From positions 4,217,006-4,281,005 of the forward strand of contig SSNP01000024.1 of the NCBI GenBank assembly GCA_006937955.1: a stretch of 64,000 nt of DNA, in the 5' to 3' direction. The translations under genes and the position numbers were made by a program. Of the stretch, positions 12,986-29,193 are shown one piece after another. Positions within the stretch are counted from its first letter, which is position 1. The number at the start of each line of letters is the position of its first letter. The DNA is from Pachypanchax playfairii (taxonomy: Eukaryota > Chordata > Actinopteri > Cyprinodontiformes > Aplocheilidae). Below the pieces are notes generated by a model that saw only the letters and a list, made by a program, of their open reading frames with translations, was not told where the DNA came from and searched no databases.

Positions 12986-14453
12986 CCCGTCCCTCCTTCC
13001 TTTTCCTTTCCACTATCTGGACTCTGATCAGGTTTGACTCAGAAGGATGAGCTCACCCCGTCAGTAAGTTTTAAAATCCCACATAACACAGTCCTGAGAC
13101 TAAAGCAAAAACTCTACCCTTCTGCACGAGGCTTCCTCTAACATGATGTGACACAGTTACTCTTTCTGTCTCTCTCTCTCTCTCTCAGACTCTGCTGTTG
13201 TCCTGCCTCTCCCACAGGACTGGGGGAAGTCCAGTGGTCTGAGGTAAGGTCCTGTTGGACCCTCCCTACCTTCCACCCTTGCAGGACAGGGTGGCCTCTC
13301 GCAGTCCAGGAAAAAAAAACCAAAGAGGAGGGAGAATCTCATATACACCCTGACACGAGGAGAGCAGCTGTTTAACACCGGCAGGAAAAGAAGAACACCT
13401 CAGTGGTGCGTGTTTACGATGGTACACGCGTGTTTGGGTCTCTGACACTTTAAGCTGCACACACACGTTTCACTCCCATGTCTGTTTTTAGTATGTTTCA
13501 TCTAAAAGAGAAATAAATGTAGCAAATGAGCCTCAACAAACTGAATGTGAAACTGTGTGGTGGCATGAAACAGAGGAGTTAGTGTTCTCTCTTCCTGCCA
13601 AGGTAAAAATAGGGCCTCGTCTGGGCTCCAAAGCCAACAGAACCCGGCCAGCTAAATAAACCCTGACAGAACACAATGGACTATTAGTCTGGCACACAGT
13701 CACTCATTCGCTCGCTCACATGCACAGGGATTGCTTGTGCTCTGTATCAGTGACTTATATTTTCAATCTGAGCTCTCTGTGGTGTGTAATGATCTCATCT
13801 TCACGAAACGTTATCGACCTGTGACTCATATATTTGTCATAGCTGCCCAGACAGAAAATGATATCCACATATGGCTGTAGATTCATACTTCAGACTAACA
13901 CACACCCAGTCAGCTGGTTACACTGAAAAATGACAGATTGGAAAAACTATAATCAAAGTGAAGTTAAACATAAAGTCATATTTCCAGACTCAGATTTGCT
14001 GTATGATGATTTCAAAACTCTTCGTTAGATTTTGCTTTCAAGGAGTCAAGTGTTTTTGATCAATGTCGTTTGAAGGTCTTTCAAAGTTTGTCTTTGAGCT
14101 TTTGCTGACTTATTTTTTCAGCCCTGCACCTTCACGTCCATCCTGGTGCCTCTCTTGTACAGTGAGAGCGAGGGGCGGGGCACATCCTGTACAGGTCGTA
14201 CCTGAACATTTCATTTTAACCTAAGAATTAATCCAACATAAAAAGGCTCCTAAACTCAAGAAACAGCTCAAACTTCAGCTACTAAAGTTCATGAACAGTT
14301 TTAAATAGATTAGTTCAGAATATTTGTGCTAAAAATACAGTTAGTTTAATAGCTAAAACTAGTTAGCTAGTAATTTCAGATTATTAACTTGACACAATAC
14401 ATATAATGATAACATAATAAAAAAAACTATCTTAAAAAAATAAAGAAAAATAA

Positions 14454-14454
<1 letters not shown>

Positions 14455-14503
<49 letters not shown>
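14455..14503. repeat. GATA microsatellite truncated at the gap
   Basis: About 12 GATA units run directly into the Ns at 14504. The matching array in copy 2 is about 154 bp, so this one is a broken end, not the full array. Confidence 0.95.
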
Positions 14504-14513
14504 NNNNNNNNNN
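14504..14513. other. assembly gap (ten Ns)
   Basis: A run of ten N bases between the truncated GATA array and the start of the second copy of the 2.5-kb segment. The small fixed size suggests a placeholder where the scaffolder estimated a zero or negative gap. Confidence 0.99.
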
Positions 14514-17160
<2,647 letters not shown>

Positions 17161-20100
17161 AAAACATAAATAAATACATTTTTACGTTTCTATTGGGTAA
17201 AACTGGTCTTAGAGTTCAAATCTACTAACAAATATTCCTCCAAATTTATTGTTACTGGTAAAAAAAATGACACAAACTAACGCTGATCTTAATGAGAGGA
17301 AGGTTAGATTTGTTTTGTTCCCTTTTTATCTTTGAAACATCGATCCATGACCTGTTTACAGAAGATTGATCACACTAAAGTCAGTGATCTCAAGGGAACG
17401 GCGATCTCGGATGAGAAACGAACAGCTCGCAAAGGACAAAGGGACAAAAGAAGGACGAGGAGAGACGAGATCGAAGGAACGTCATAAACAACTTTGCAAC
17501 TTTGAGTGCAAATTTTCATCACACAAAATACTCATTGCATAGATAATGAATAATAACAAATTTTGTTCTTATTTAAAAGCATTTTTACCATCAGCCTAAA
17601 TTTTTTGACATTAATGTATGTGCATATAAAATAAAGCTGTTAGCAAGAACGACCTGGGCGGGGCAGAGTCGCTCCCCCTCGATCCCGGCTTCATTATTGA
17701 GGCTGACTTCATGTTGGAGGTGAAGTCAAGGCTGAATCAAAGGAGCTTGTAAAAGAAGGGGTCACATTCTTTATACGTGCACAGCAGAAAACTATATGAA
17801 AAGGAATCTACAAGCACAAATACCAACTACCTGAGAGCAGATACACAAAGTGTACTTCTCACTGTGTTGATGATGGTCTGACTGTTGGGTCAGCTGAGCG
17901 AGCGAACATCAAAATAAAACACACACACAAGAACGGCTTATTGTTCCAAGTGAACAGAGGGTGACTGTAGGAGAGGGTTCCTGGCACCTCCTGTAAACCT
18001 CAGATCCAAGACCCACGGCACAGTGTTTGTTGTGAGGATCTTTTTTTTCTCACAAAAATCTGGTTCAAGATGCACAAACATGATGTAAGAGCATCAATGT
18101 TAACAGTATTTCTTATTATTATCCTCCATTTTTGTTAATAAGGGTTACATTTCCTGTATGTTTTTGTAAAGTTGTTATATAATTTTCATTTACTGTCACA
18201 TATGAGAGAAACAGCAGAGGCACTCATCTGATTTGATTTTAGTAAGAGGAAGAAAATAACTTGGGCTGCTGCCATAGCAACCGAGTGAGAACTTCTCCAT
18301 GGCGATGCTCTGTTTTCCAAACAAATTGGGCTGTAAATGGAATGAAGGGCGGCCCATCAGAAAGTCTGCTAACTCATACAGAGGCCAGCGTGTCAGGGGG
18401 CTTTTGACAAATTGTATAATATGACATTAATCATAACTTAGAGATGCACTTCACAGGAAAATGATCACACAAACATGCATCACTGTGTGACGACATCGAC
18501 GTCTTCTCTAGTGTTTAATGGTTACAGCCTCGTGCTAAAGTCTAGATTTGATATGTTTTAGTTTGAGTGATCTTGATCAGCAGTTCTTCTACTGAAGGAC
18601 TTTTAAGTTTTGCCATTTCGCTGACCTCTGAATTATTCGGTATAAAAAGAGACTTTAAACTTAAGAGAATAACCAGCATCGTTTCAATACATGGCAACCA
18701 ATTTAGGGAAAAAAATAATTTTAAAACAGCACTTTGCTTCAAGCAGCTTGTCACAAAGACAGAATTTATTCCCATTAAATTTAAATAGGTTAAACTCACA
18801 AAATAGTATTTTAGCATCAATTAATTATTTCCTACGGAGTTATTTGCTGAAACTTGACACATGATCAAACAAGGATTGGATTTAGCATCAATTTTATTTT
18901 TTTTTTACTTTTCTTTCCAAGGCCTGTTAAAATACAAGAATAAACTTTTTATTACAGATTGGTAAATTCTGCTACTTTTAATTCCTAATTAATCAGCCCA
19001 CACCTCATAAAAAGTTACAGCCATTCCCTGGAACTTTCCGTCAAATCTCTCCATCAGCCTGTGTGAGTTTGTCAACACATAAACATAAATACATTGGAAC
19101 ACTAATAAACACTGTTTTAGAATATTCAGCATCCGTCAGAGACCCTGAGGATTTGGCAGGACAGCTCCAGGATGACACACTGTGGCCATGCTGATAAATC
19201 TCACTATCACCGTCACCACGGCTGCTGACAGCGATGCAGCTCAGAGAGACTTATAGGTTGACGCGAGAATCTGAAAACAGGGTGACATATTGAGATCCGA
19301 GACTCTGGTAACCACTTCAAAGAGAGAAACACTTCTGCCTCACTTAAGCAGCAAATGAAGTGCAGCATCAGGATGACAGAGATGCAGCAGATGATCACAG
19401 TTATCATTCTGAATTGGATTTGCTGAGTAGGAGATCTAACAGGAAGGAAATCGGCTGGTGATTTTGAGCGACTATGGGCGGGGTCAGATGGCCACAAAAT
19501 TGGATAATGTTTTCTGACATTAAGTGCTTAAAATGGCCTCGGCATGTCGAAGATGCTTTCTGGTTCTTTAAAGTTTAACAGAAAATAAATCAAGGAGCCC
19601 ACACAAACAAGGAAAACAAGAGGCTACACTGAGACATGCTGTCCCAGGAGACAAGCAGACCCCCCCCCCCCGCAGCGTCGCCTCCGACCTCAGTCATTTT
19701 CCACTTTATCTAATGACTCCTTGACCATTGTATCTCTGATTTACACTAATTCCCTCTTCTCTTTTTTTGTCCTTCCTCTTTGCATCTTCCCGTCCCTTGA
19801 TGGGAGTGGGTGTTGTATTTATGTGTGGGGCGCTGTCTGGCTCCTGGTTGCCAGGATACCAGTCTAATTGAGGGGTCTCAAGGGACTAGTTGTTATCAGA
19901 GCCAGAACCCTCTGTTCCTCTCAAAGCCCCTTTTTCTTTCTTTTATTAGCTCCATCTCTGCTTTGCATTAAATCCATCCCACCTCTTAACACGTCTGATT
20001 CACCCGTGTCAGATGTTTTTAACATCTTCAAACATCTTCTTCCCTCATATTGAACTGATGGTGATCTGACTTATCACCTTTCACAACAAATGCCTCAGAG

Positions 20101-23100
20101 AGTTGGGCCTCACTTGAATGTTTTGCTTTGCTTCCTTTGGGGTTTGTCGATAAATTTCCTGTTACGGTTTTATCTCTGCGTCTCATCCGTCCTCTCCACC
20201 GTCCATTTGGCATCACTTTTCTCTGGTTATCTGCTCTTTTCTATCCTGCCATCTCTTCTCTGCCACTCTACCTACAGTCTTTATTTTCCACAGAACATAG
20301 CAGGAAACAATTTAATGCCAAACACACAAACACAAATCCACCCTGCTGACAAGCAAACGCTATGTCTACTCCATGGTACATAGGTTATTCTGATCTCGAG
20401 CATTAAAATAATGCACAATGTGAATAAATATATCAAGGGATTAAGGATTACTGGGCTTGAAAATAGGAGTGAATCACCTGATTATTAGCAATTTTCAAAA
20501 TAAAATACAGTTAAAATGTAACTTCATCTCATTAGCAAAATATTTCTTGAATTACTGAAGAGATTTTGATGAAATCTTGAGGCATCAACTCAAGTTAAGA
20601 TGGCCATCACATGAAAGTGTTTAGAAATAGTCAATGTTGAGCTAAACTTTTGTGTGATAGTAGCTGAGAGTCCTTCCCAACACAAGCCATGATGTCATGA
20701 AAGGAGGTGAGACAGGGACACACCTTGGTCATCTAAATGTATAGAAAATGTTTTATTTTTAATTCCATAAAGAGAAAAAACTGCTGCCTGATACATGGCA
20801 AGCTACATACAATTCAACCACCCTCATGGATGACACCTGTATTTATTACCTGGCCCCACCTACATGGTTCTAATTGGTCCATCAATCCTCCAGAAGGAAG
20901 ATGAAGTCAGAAAACACATTATCTTAACATCCAACATAAAGGTCAATTAACTAAGGAAAAACTTAGTGCTTCCTAACAACATTAAAGATCTTATAATTTT
21001 GCATGTAACATTATTTCTGAGATTTGACCAAAATTGTCAGTAACTCCAACCTCAGTTTCAACCTCTGACAAGAAACAAGGTGATATTCTCAACGAATGCC
21101 AGGCTTATCATTTTTTCTTAAAGTTTTACATTGCAAAGTTGATGAAAAACTAAATTTACCCACAAGGCACGTTCATTTCCCTCAACCACTTGTTTCTCCA
21201 CATCAAAGAAACTCTCATGCTTCCCCGCTGCTTCCTCCGGCATATTCAGCTCATTTTTTTTTACCTTTCATCCATCTCTTTACTTATTCCTGCTCTCCAT
21301 CTCCACTGCATTGCAGATTTTCTTCTCCTTTAGAGCATGCTATATAGAAAAGCACAGCTGCTCTCTTTTAATCACGAATCCTTCATTTCTCCCAATTCTT
21401 CGTTAGATAAAGTGGGACACCGGTGTCACAGGAGAATCACACACGAAAAACCCTCAAGCGCCGATAATCATATTTAAATTCTATTTACCACTGAATTATG
21501 GGAATCTGTAACATTTAGACCAAAGACAGTTTAGTTGTGACTCTTAAAAACTTGCATCACTCCTCCTTCACATGGTCTGATGAGGCTGGTGTGGAGGAGG
21601 ATGTGAATGGGAGGTAGAACATTATTCCCATGAGTCAAGTGTTCTCTTAGCAACCAACCAGACATCAGACTCACAATCAAATAACCACACAAGGCAAAGA
21701 AATGCTCCCACACAGTCTCTGCAGTGTAATAACCTGCTGATTTAAATGTGACATTTAAATGCTAAAAGAAAAAATATGGAAAAAAGGACAAAATCTACAT
21801 AAGAATGTGTCACAGAGTCCTAATTAAATGACTACCTGGTATGAACAGTTTTCCTGGTGGACCATCCTTCACAGCATCCCAGAGCCAAGCTGGCTGAGCT
21901 GGGAGGAGCAGGAGTGGGACTGGGATAAGATTCCCAGCCCTGCAGCGGTATTCCAGAGGGAGGGGAGAGAAGAAATCCCACCGAGTCCCTGGTTCAAACT
22001 AAAGAGGGGGAAAAAAAAGTCACGACCGAGGCTTCAGTCCCGTCGTAAGTGAGGTGAATCTTCACTCTGAGAATCTCAGATCGCGGCTCGTTTTTCTGCT
22101 CTGTCTGTTAAGAGAACAGGGACGGGTCTGATCCCAGCGCTGAAGGAGGGAGGGCGGTGAGGACGAAGAGGAGGGTGTGAGAACTAGAGAGAGGCAGAGA
22201 GAAGGTGGGAGGGGAGCTCAGCTTTCTCTGTCTGCATTAGACTGAAAAGAGGGAGGAGCCTCTAGGCTGAGAGTAAGCAGAACGAGCCGGTGGGGAGAAG
22301 AAATCGTGGTGATGGGACAGTGGGAGGGAGGGAGGGAGGGGGACGGATGGCGTGGGTCAGGGCCAGGATGTTATTCTGCTGTTTCATGTGGAGTCATGCC
22401 TGACACACGAAGCAGACGGGAAAATGTTTTATTCCTTAAACTAGATCTTAAACATAGAAATAAAAATCCTAACAAACCTCAGAATAAACAAAGTACCACA
22501 GGATTATGCTGTGATGTATTTCAACACTTTTTTTATTCTATCTGATATAAATGCAGATAAACTACAATAAACTTGTTCTAAACAAGAATTTTTATAATTT
22601 ATTTAGACTCAGATAAAAAGAGTCTGGCAGCTTTTCATTGTTTGTATCTATCTCCTCCTGAGATTATAATCCCATACTGACAGATGGCTGGTCTATAATC
22701 CACACAGGCCAGCCCACTAAAATAATCCCTCTCTCTCCATGTGTCCATTCATTCCTTTACTCTTTGTTCTTATTACGCCATCTTTTTATCTTCCATTTCA
22801 TTGTCAAAGCTGTTTTATTTGATTGTCATCCTAGATTTGACTAAACTGTTAAGGAATATGTTTATTGCTTAATATAGTTTAAATTACAGCTATTAAAAAA
22901 TGTTTTAGGCCCATTTATAGCTTATCTAATCATATTTACTGCACAGTATCTATTTCATAAACCTGCATCAGTCCACAACATGCTGTTGTATCAATTTAAT
23001 ATTTGTTGTCTATAGGGATGTGCAAATATATTCAGAAAAAATAATATAAAGATGATCAAAGGCTTGAAATGAGCACTGACAGACAGGAGACGTCACATTT

Positions 23101-23284
23101 GCTCTACTGCACTGGTTTTAAGATTTGTGTCAGTAAAGTAGATTTTAAAATAACGCTTTAAATGTGAACTGAAGTAATGTAGCCAGTTAACAAAGTCTTA
23201 TTGCATTATGTATAAGATGGTGGTTCTGTCAGGAGTTTCTGTTATTAAATGATTAAAAACAAACATTCTTTGGAGCGTTAGACA

Positions 23285-23560
23285 CTGCTAATAAGTAAGT
23301 AAAGGTTATTTCTAAAAGTGCCTTTCACAGATAAAAATCACAAAGCATTGTACAAACATCAAGAAAACACAACCTATGCAAATAAAACAAATAAAACATA
23401 TAACTTATCAACAAAAGGCTTTCTTGAAGAATAGTGCGTCCCTTTTTAAAAGAGTCTATAGAATCGACCCCATGGAGCGACAGTGGCAAGGCATTCCACA
23501 GTCTGGAAAGACTGATGTCCTCGCGTCTTGTAGTGAGTCTTGGGGACCACAAGTAGGTTC
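23285..23560 (-). mobile_element. 5'-truncated non-LTR retrotransposon (L2/CR1-like LINE) relic
   Basis: On the minus strand the residues SRLWNALPLSLHGVDSIDSF followed by KKG match the extreme C-terminal pattern of teleost L2-type ORF2 (RLWN.LP...DS..SFK). Downstream lies a tail with TTTGTGATTTTTATCTGTG, a short AAGGCAC motif and a terminal TTACTTACT tandem. Only the 3' end is present, as usual for abortive reverse transcription. The frame beyond the motif is decayed. Confidence 0.6.
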
Positions 23561-26500
23561 AGGCCAGAGGAGTATGGGGTCAAAAGGTCAGAAATGTTTT
23601 AGTCTTTCAAAAAAGTACAGATAAGGTTAGCGATAAAGTACCGGAGTATCGTTAAGAGTAGTAGTATTGATAAATCCTTAACGATACCCATCCCTACCTG
23701 TGACTATAATCCTGATGTGATTAAATGTTCCATATTTCTAACTTTTATTCTAGTCTTTCTTGGTGAGGCAGCAAGCTGCAGACATTTTGCTATCTCACCC
23801 ATCTCTCTCTGATCAAACCTCTCTATCCAGTATTGATCTCTCTTGGGTGATGCTGCTTTTCCCAATAAGACCACTTTAGGGTTTAATGACCTGGAAGTGG
23901 ATCGATGAGCTCCTTCCTGCTCTGATCTCTCTCCACATCGTTAACTCTGGCTTTGCTTTCCAGCATGGTGCCCAGCTCGGACAGAGAACATCCTGTGACA
24001 CTGGTGGATAGTCGAATCTGAGCTGAAGATACCATCAGGGTGTCCTGATCGTAATCTAAAGCTTAGTCAATGTAAATTTATTTAATCCACGGTAAAATAG
24101 AGAAGAAGTGGTGAGGCAGGTCGATAGATCCTGAGCCTTTTCAAGCCTAATGTAAGGCTTAAAGCACAAGTTCATGTAAAACTGTCTGCCGAGCTCAAGA
24201 ACAGCAATCAGGTGTCAAATATAATCTCATAACACCTGGTTTCTTTGAGATATTTGGATGTTTTTGGATGTTCACAGACAGATTCAGTAAATCAGTCTAG
24301 TTCATGCAGCGACTGGTCAGAATGCTGGAGAAGGTTCTCAGAAGATAAATGGGTGAGAAGTCCAGATTTAAGAAGAATCAAAAGAAGTGAATTTGCTCTT
24401 TCGAGACATGAGACGAACAAAACTATTTATTTCAAACAGATTAGTGACACTTTAGTCTCTTTTGAAATCTTCAGGATCACCTGCTGCGTCTCTTTTATTA
24501 ATGCAAAGCACCGATTTTACTTCCTGATGCACAAGAGAGAAGAACTTTGATGTCCTTGAATCGATTAATTCAACCTCCCCTCTCCCCTCTGTCACCATGG
24601 CAGCAGTCAGGCCGAGGACACCCCCCCATCCTACACACACAAACTGACCTTCACATGGTTGTCAAGGTTACGATCTGAGTCTGATACACACAGTTTACTC
24701 TCAAGAAAAAAAGGAAACAAATTCTTGGTTTTTAAATTACAGGTAACAGACAACTATTAGGTATAAAAAACTGCAAAAAATATGTACGTTATGTAAGAGT
24801 TGTAAATTAGCACAACAAAGATTCAGAACAAAGATTATCAGCCAGTGACAGAAAAACAGGCATGAAAACAGCAGTCAAGGCTCCCACACGCTGAGCTGTC
24901 TGGTTTCTGCAAAAAAAACGACAACTAGAACACGAGCAGATCTTTGCAAAAATTCGCAACCAGCTACAATCAAATATTTGCCTGCAGATTTGGATGTCAA
25001 ACCTGGATCTTAGTATGCGATTTATATAAGTGTATCTGCTTCGATCAGGAGAAACTGCTGTTTTGTGTTCTTCTTTTACTTTTTTTGAACTCTGCTATTT
25101 GGGCATATTTATAGACTCTAGCAGAAAAAACGAATGCATAATCAGGAATGGAAAACAGTGATTCATTCCAGTGAAAGTAGTCAGATGGAAAAAGAGCTGG
25201 AGGTTTTGCTGTGGAGGGTTAAAAGGAAAAAAAAATGCCTTGAAGCATTTTGAGCAGAAAATCCATGAATCTGAATCATCCCCCTGCCTCCTCCTGCTCC
25301 CCGACAAACAGCTCACCCTCACTCTTTTTACCCTCCCTTCAATCTACACTTCCTTCTTCTCTCTTCAGCCTTTCAGCGTATAACTACACTTTCTTTTTTA
25401 TCACTTTTCTCCTCCTTCCTCCTCCCTGTATTCTCCTACCCTCCGTCGCCCAGCGGGAGGAGACGGGAGCGCAGATGCTTTTAGCGAGCTGACATTTTGT
25501 GCCAGTGTAAAAACACTGCATAGCAAAGCAGGTTGGCTCAGTGTGGGGCCCAGATTCTGGTGGTAATGAGCTCGCTCTGACAGGGAGGAACTGATGTGGA
25601 AGGGCCAGGAAGAGTATCTGTGTGTCTGATCAGCCACAAGAGGCTGCTCTGATGGGAGCTTCATATCTGAAAAACTGTGCATGGTGTGATCGCCCAGCTG
25701 TAATAATATTTTTTTCACATTTTTAAAGGCATCCCAACACGTGAACGTTAATATCTCCACTGAGTGAACTAATCGTCAGTATTAATAAAGTCACAGTAAA
25801 TAAGAAGAGAATTGAAAAAACTAAATTTCTATAAATTCTTCTTCTTCTTCTGGTTCTTTTAATAAGAATGATTCAAACGCATTTCCTCAAATGACCAGTA
25901 GAGGCGCCTCTTCTAGATGTATAATATGTCAAATATATCATGAACCACTGGATGTATTTTATAGAAACTCTCAGACACTAATCAATAGATCTAAATCTAA
26001 AACTGGTTCATTTTTGGAGTTAATCCAAAACGACAGCCGCCTCAGATAATCAGCCAACACAAAAATAATTATAATTCCGTTAAACTAAGATTCAGGATCA
26101 TTTTGCATTTTCCTGATTCTTGTTCAATCGTCACATTATTTCTTCCAGACTGCACGTGCAAGAGGACACATTTACATCATCGACATATATTCTAATTAGA
26201 AACAGTCACGTAACACACAGTGAAGGCAGAACAAAGCGAGCACGCCATAATGGAAACGATTCAAAGGATCTTCAATGGATCCACACTGGACACATGGACA
26301 GTGACCCAATTAAACTGATCTAATCATTAACACAACCAGCTTTAACTCAAACATCATTTATCAATCCACATAGATTTTGCATTCTGAATTCTTTTTTAGT
26401 CAGATAAACGGATTATTTTTGACTCTGAGAGGAAATCAAAGGGATCTGTTCCCTCCAGCAACAGATGAAGCTCTCTGCATGACCTGCAACAATGTCTGTA

Positions 26501-29173
26501 ACACACACACAGTCACATGAACAGGATTACAGCTTAGATAACAGAGTCAGAGGCATAGTGACGAAAATACACCTTTTTTTTTTACCCTTTAAAGACTCTC
26601 CCTCTGAGGTTAAACATGCTTTGTATTTTTAGAGAAATGTAAACAGAGCTTGTCTGAAGCCCACCTCTCTGTCTCCAAAATGTGCACGCTACCAATTACA
26701 CACTCTATAATTAGGAGCAGAGAGAGGACCCATGTTTCATGTTTCAGCTCCACCCAAATGGAGCGCCCATGTAAACATGCAAACACAGCTCCGTGTGTTT
26801 GTGTGCATGACTCAGTCTTTCCTCTGGCAGCACACAGAACAGGTGATGGAGATTTAAGTCCTTCACCACGACGAAAACATTAACCCACTCTCTCAACATT
26901 CTTTATTTTGCAGCTTTGTAGAAATAAACTTTTTTTTTCTTTCTTCATCTCCCCCTGCTCGGCTTTTGCTTACACACCCGTGTGCACAGCGTGTGTATTC
27001 CTGACTGTGTAGTTTGCAGACTGACACGAAGCTGTAATATTGGAGGTCGTCTAGCTGCTGCTACATAAATCCCCATTTCCTCCGCAGCACGCTCTGCCAC
27101 TCACAGCCTGCACGTCCTCTTTGATAGTTTTCATTGGGTGGAAAAGGGGGAGCCAGGCGAAGTGTGGAAAATGGTCTCCTGCTGGATTTTGGCTGTGTGA
27201 GAACATTAAGGGTATAATGCCTCCTGACAGCTAGAGGAAGAAAACAATTAGCTGGGAGCAGGCGTGAGAATAGTAATACGGGACAGGGGACGTCTGAAAA
27301 CCAGGAAATAGAAAAAAAAAACAAGGTGAAGATTTGCAACCAAGAACTAAAATGAGCTTGAGTCTAAGCTGACTTCCGTGCCAGAAGGGAATATATAAGA
27401 CAAGCTTATTCACATTTTTCAAACTGTGGTGAATCATGACTGACTGAATCAGAGGGAGGGTGGGTTTGTGTGTGTTTTTGTGCAACAACCACTGGTGGAA
27501 TGTGTAGCTCTGGGTTATATCTCACCATCGGTAATAATGACTTATCTCCAGCCACAGAGCTAATGTCTGGCTTTTTAAGGCTTGGTGACACCTTGAATCA
27601 TCAAACAAACTGCTCTTGACAACACATGAAGCATTCTGTTTCGCTGCTCCTCATCAGCACAAAAGAAACGTCTCTTTATGTTCAGAAGAGGAGAAGTTAT
27701 CAGATAAGTGATAACGCTGCACTCTGACATCAGATAAGAGTAGTTGAGAGATTATTCCTACCATGGAAGGGATATTTGAGCTTGTTAAACTCTTAGATTT
27801 TTGCAATATTACTAGTTTAAGGTGTCGATGTTTAGAAGCACCACAGTCGGTTTATTCCCGTTGGTTAACACATTGATGCGTATTGGCTGTGCTATTATTC
27901 AACGTGAAAGATTTTTGCTTTGACAGAGTATAACTACTAAATTATAATGTGTCCCTAAACCTTAACAAGCAGGTTTCATGTCTTAACTTGACCAAATATT
28001 GAGTGGAAATAAAAAAGAAAATACAGAAGCTTAAATCAGAGTTTCTTAAATCAGAACCTTCCGTTTCATAAAAATTGTGAACACAGTAAAAACACTGTTG
28101 GAGCTCCTTCAGGCTCTGTTTATCTAGTTTATCAAATGTGATCCCATTTAGAGCAATATGCACAAAAAAAACCCCAGAATATGCCTTGAAGCTGCCGTGG
28201 ACTTAGACAACATGAAGCTTAGGAGATATCAATGGGTGAAGACATGCAGGTGCACATGCAGCAAGTAAAACAGGTTAGAACTGAACAGCTCAAATGTCAA
28301 AGAGACTTTATGTTTTAAGCAAATTTCAGGGTGAAAAGAAGACTCCCTTTGGGTTGAAGCACCCTGCAGAAACGTTGGCACATCAGGGTTTTGGATGACA
28401 GAAGGTAGGAGACGTCAGACAGACTGTGAGTCACTGATTTGTATCCATTCACGGCATCTTGTAACGCTTTACTTCTGCTTTTTACGTTCTTTTAGCAGAA
28501 AGAACACGCTGAGCTCAGCAGGTGCAAGAATGAACTATTTTTGGTGCAGAGTGCCTTTAGCCTCTTTTTTATTTGTTGTATGCAAAAGGAGATTTTTAAA
28601 CAGCAGACATCTGGAGACATCATCACAGTTTGTATCACCTGATTTTTTTTTTTTTTTTGTGGCTAAGTCTTTTAGCTACAAACTTTCTCCTCTGTCCAGG
28701 TAAGATTGAAAACAGCTGTTCAGCATAAAATCTGCCTTTCACAAATCAGGATTGAGGTACACGTGCAGAACATATTTAAGGATATTCTATTTTTACAGTG
28801 TTACTGCACACAGAAACCTTATTTTTGGATGGTCAGTTAGAAATTTGGTTTTTAGCAAAAAGACATAAACAGAAACACCTTTCTGAACATGTCTACTGTA
28901 TGTCTTCAGTTACATACAAGCTCGGAGGAGAACATGTCACAGCTGAAGAATGTAGCGCCCTGAGCTATAATTAAATCCAAGCTTTATGCCAGGCAACATG
29001 TCGAACTTTGAGCCTTTACTTTCTGGAGTTTTTTTCTTCTTCAGTTGATGTAAAGCTGAAAATCCAAAGCAAGCTTTAATCCAGTGACTCATATCGTCCT
29101 TTACCTGAGTTAAATGCCCAACTTGCTGTGAGGAATCCAAGGTTAATCTGAGAGAAAAAGTATTCCACAGGAG

Positions 29174-29193
29174 AAAAAAAAAAAAAAAAAAAA
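29174..29193. repeat. poly-A run
   Basis: About 20 A residues within schip1 intron 2. No retrogene or SINE body was recognised immediately upstream. Confidence 0.9.

Larger units (their letters stand above)
11988..14503. repeat. 2.5-kb duplicated segment, copy 1
   Basis: The segment is repeated at 14514-17029 with a constant offset of 2526 bp and no difference in the stretches compared, microsatellite onset included. It contains the candidate alternative schip1 exon. The copy ends inside a GATA repeat that runs into the ten-N gap. Perfect identity plus the gap indicate two overlapping contigs placed side by side. Confidence 0.95.

Noticed and set aside
13138..13466. Open frames of 61-75 codons, duplicated at 15664-15992
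   Set aside because: Ser/Leu or Arg/Glu runs from a TC repeat, no splice context, and present twice only because of the assembly duplication.
20460..20660. Segment resembling a dispersed fish repeat
   Set aside because: Looks familiar as a repeat but I could define neither ends nor class, so it is not listed as an element.
23616..23697. Possible DNA-transposon end (reverse complement of AACGATACCCATCCCTAC)
   Set aside because: Resembles some fish transposon termini, but no matching opposite end or target duplication was found; a similar TAGGGATG near 23016 is too short to count.
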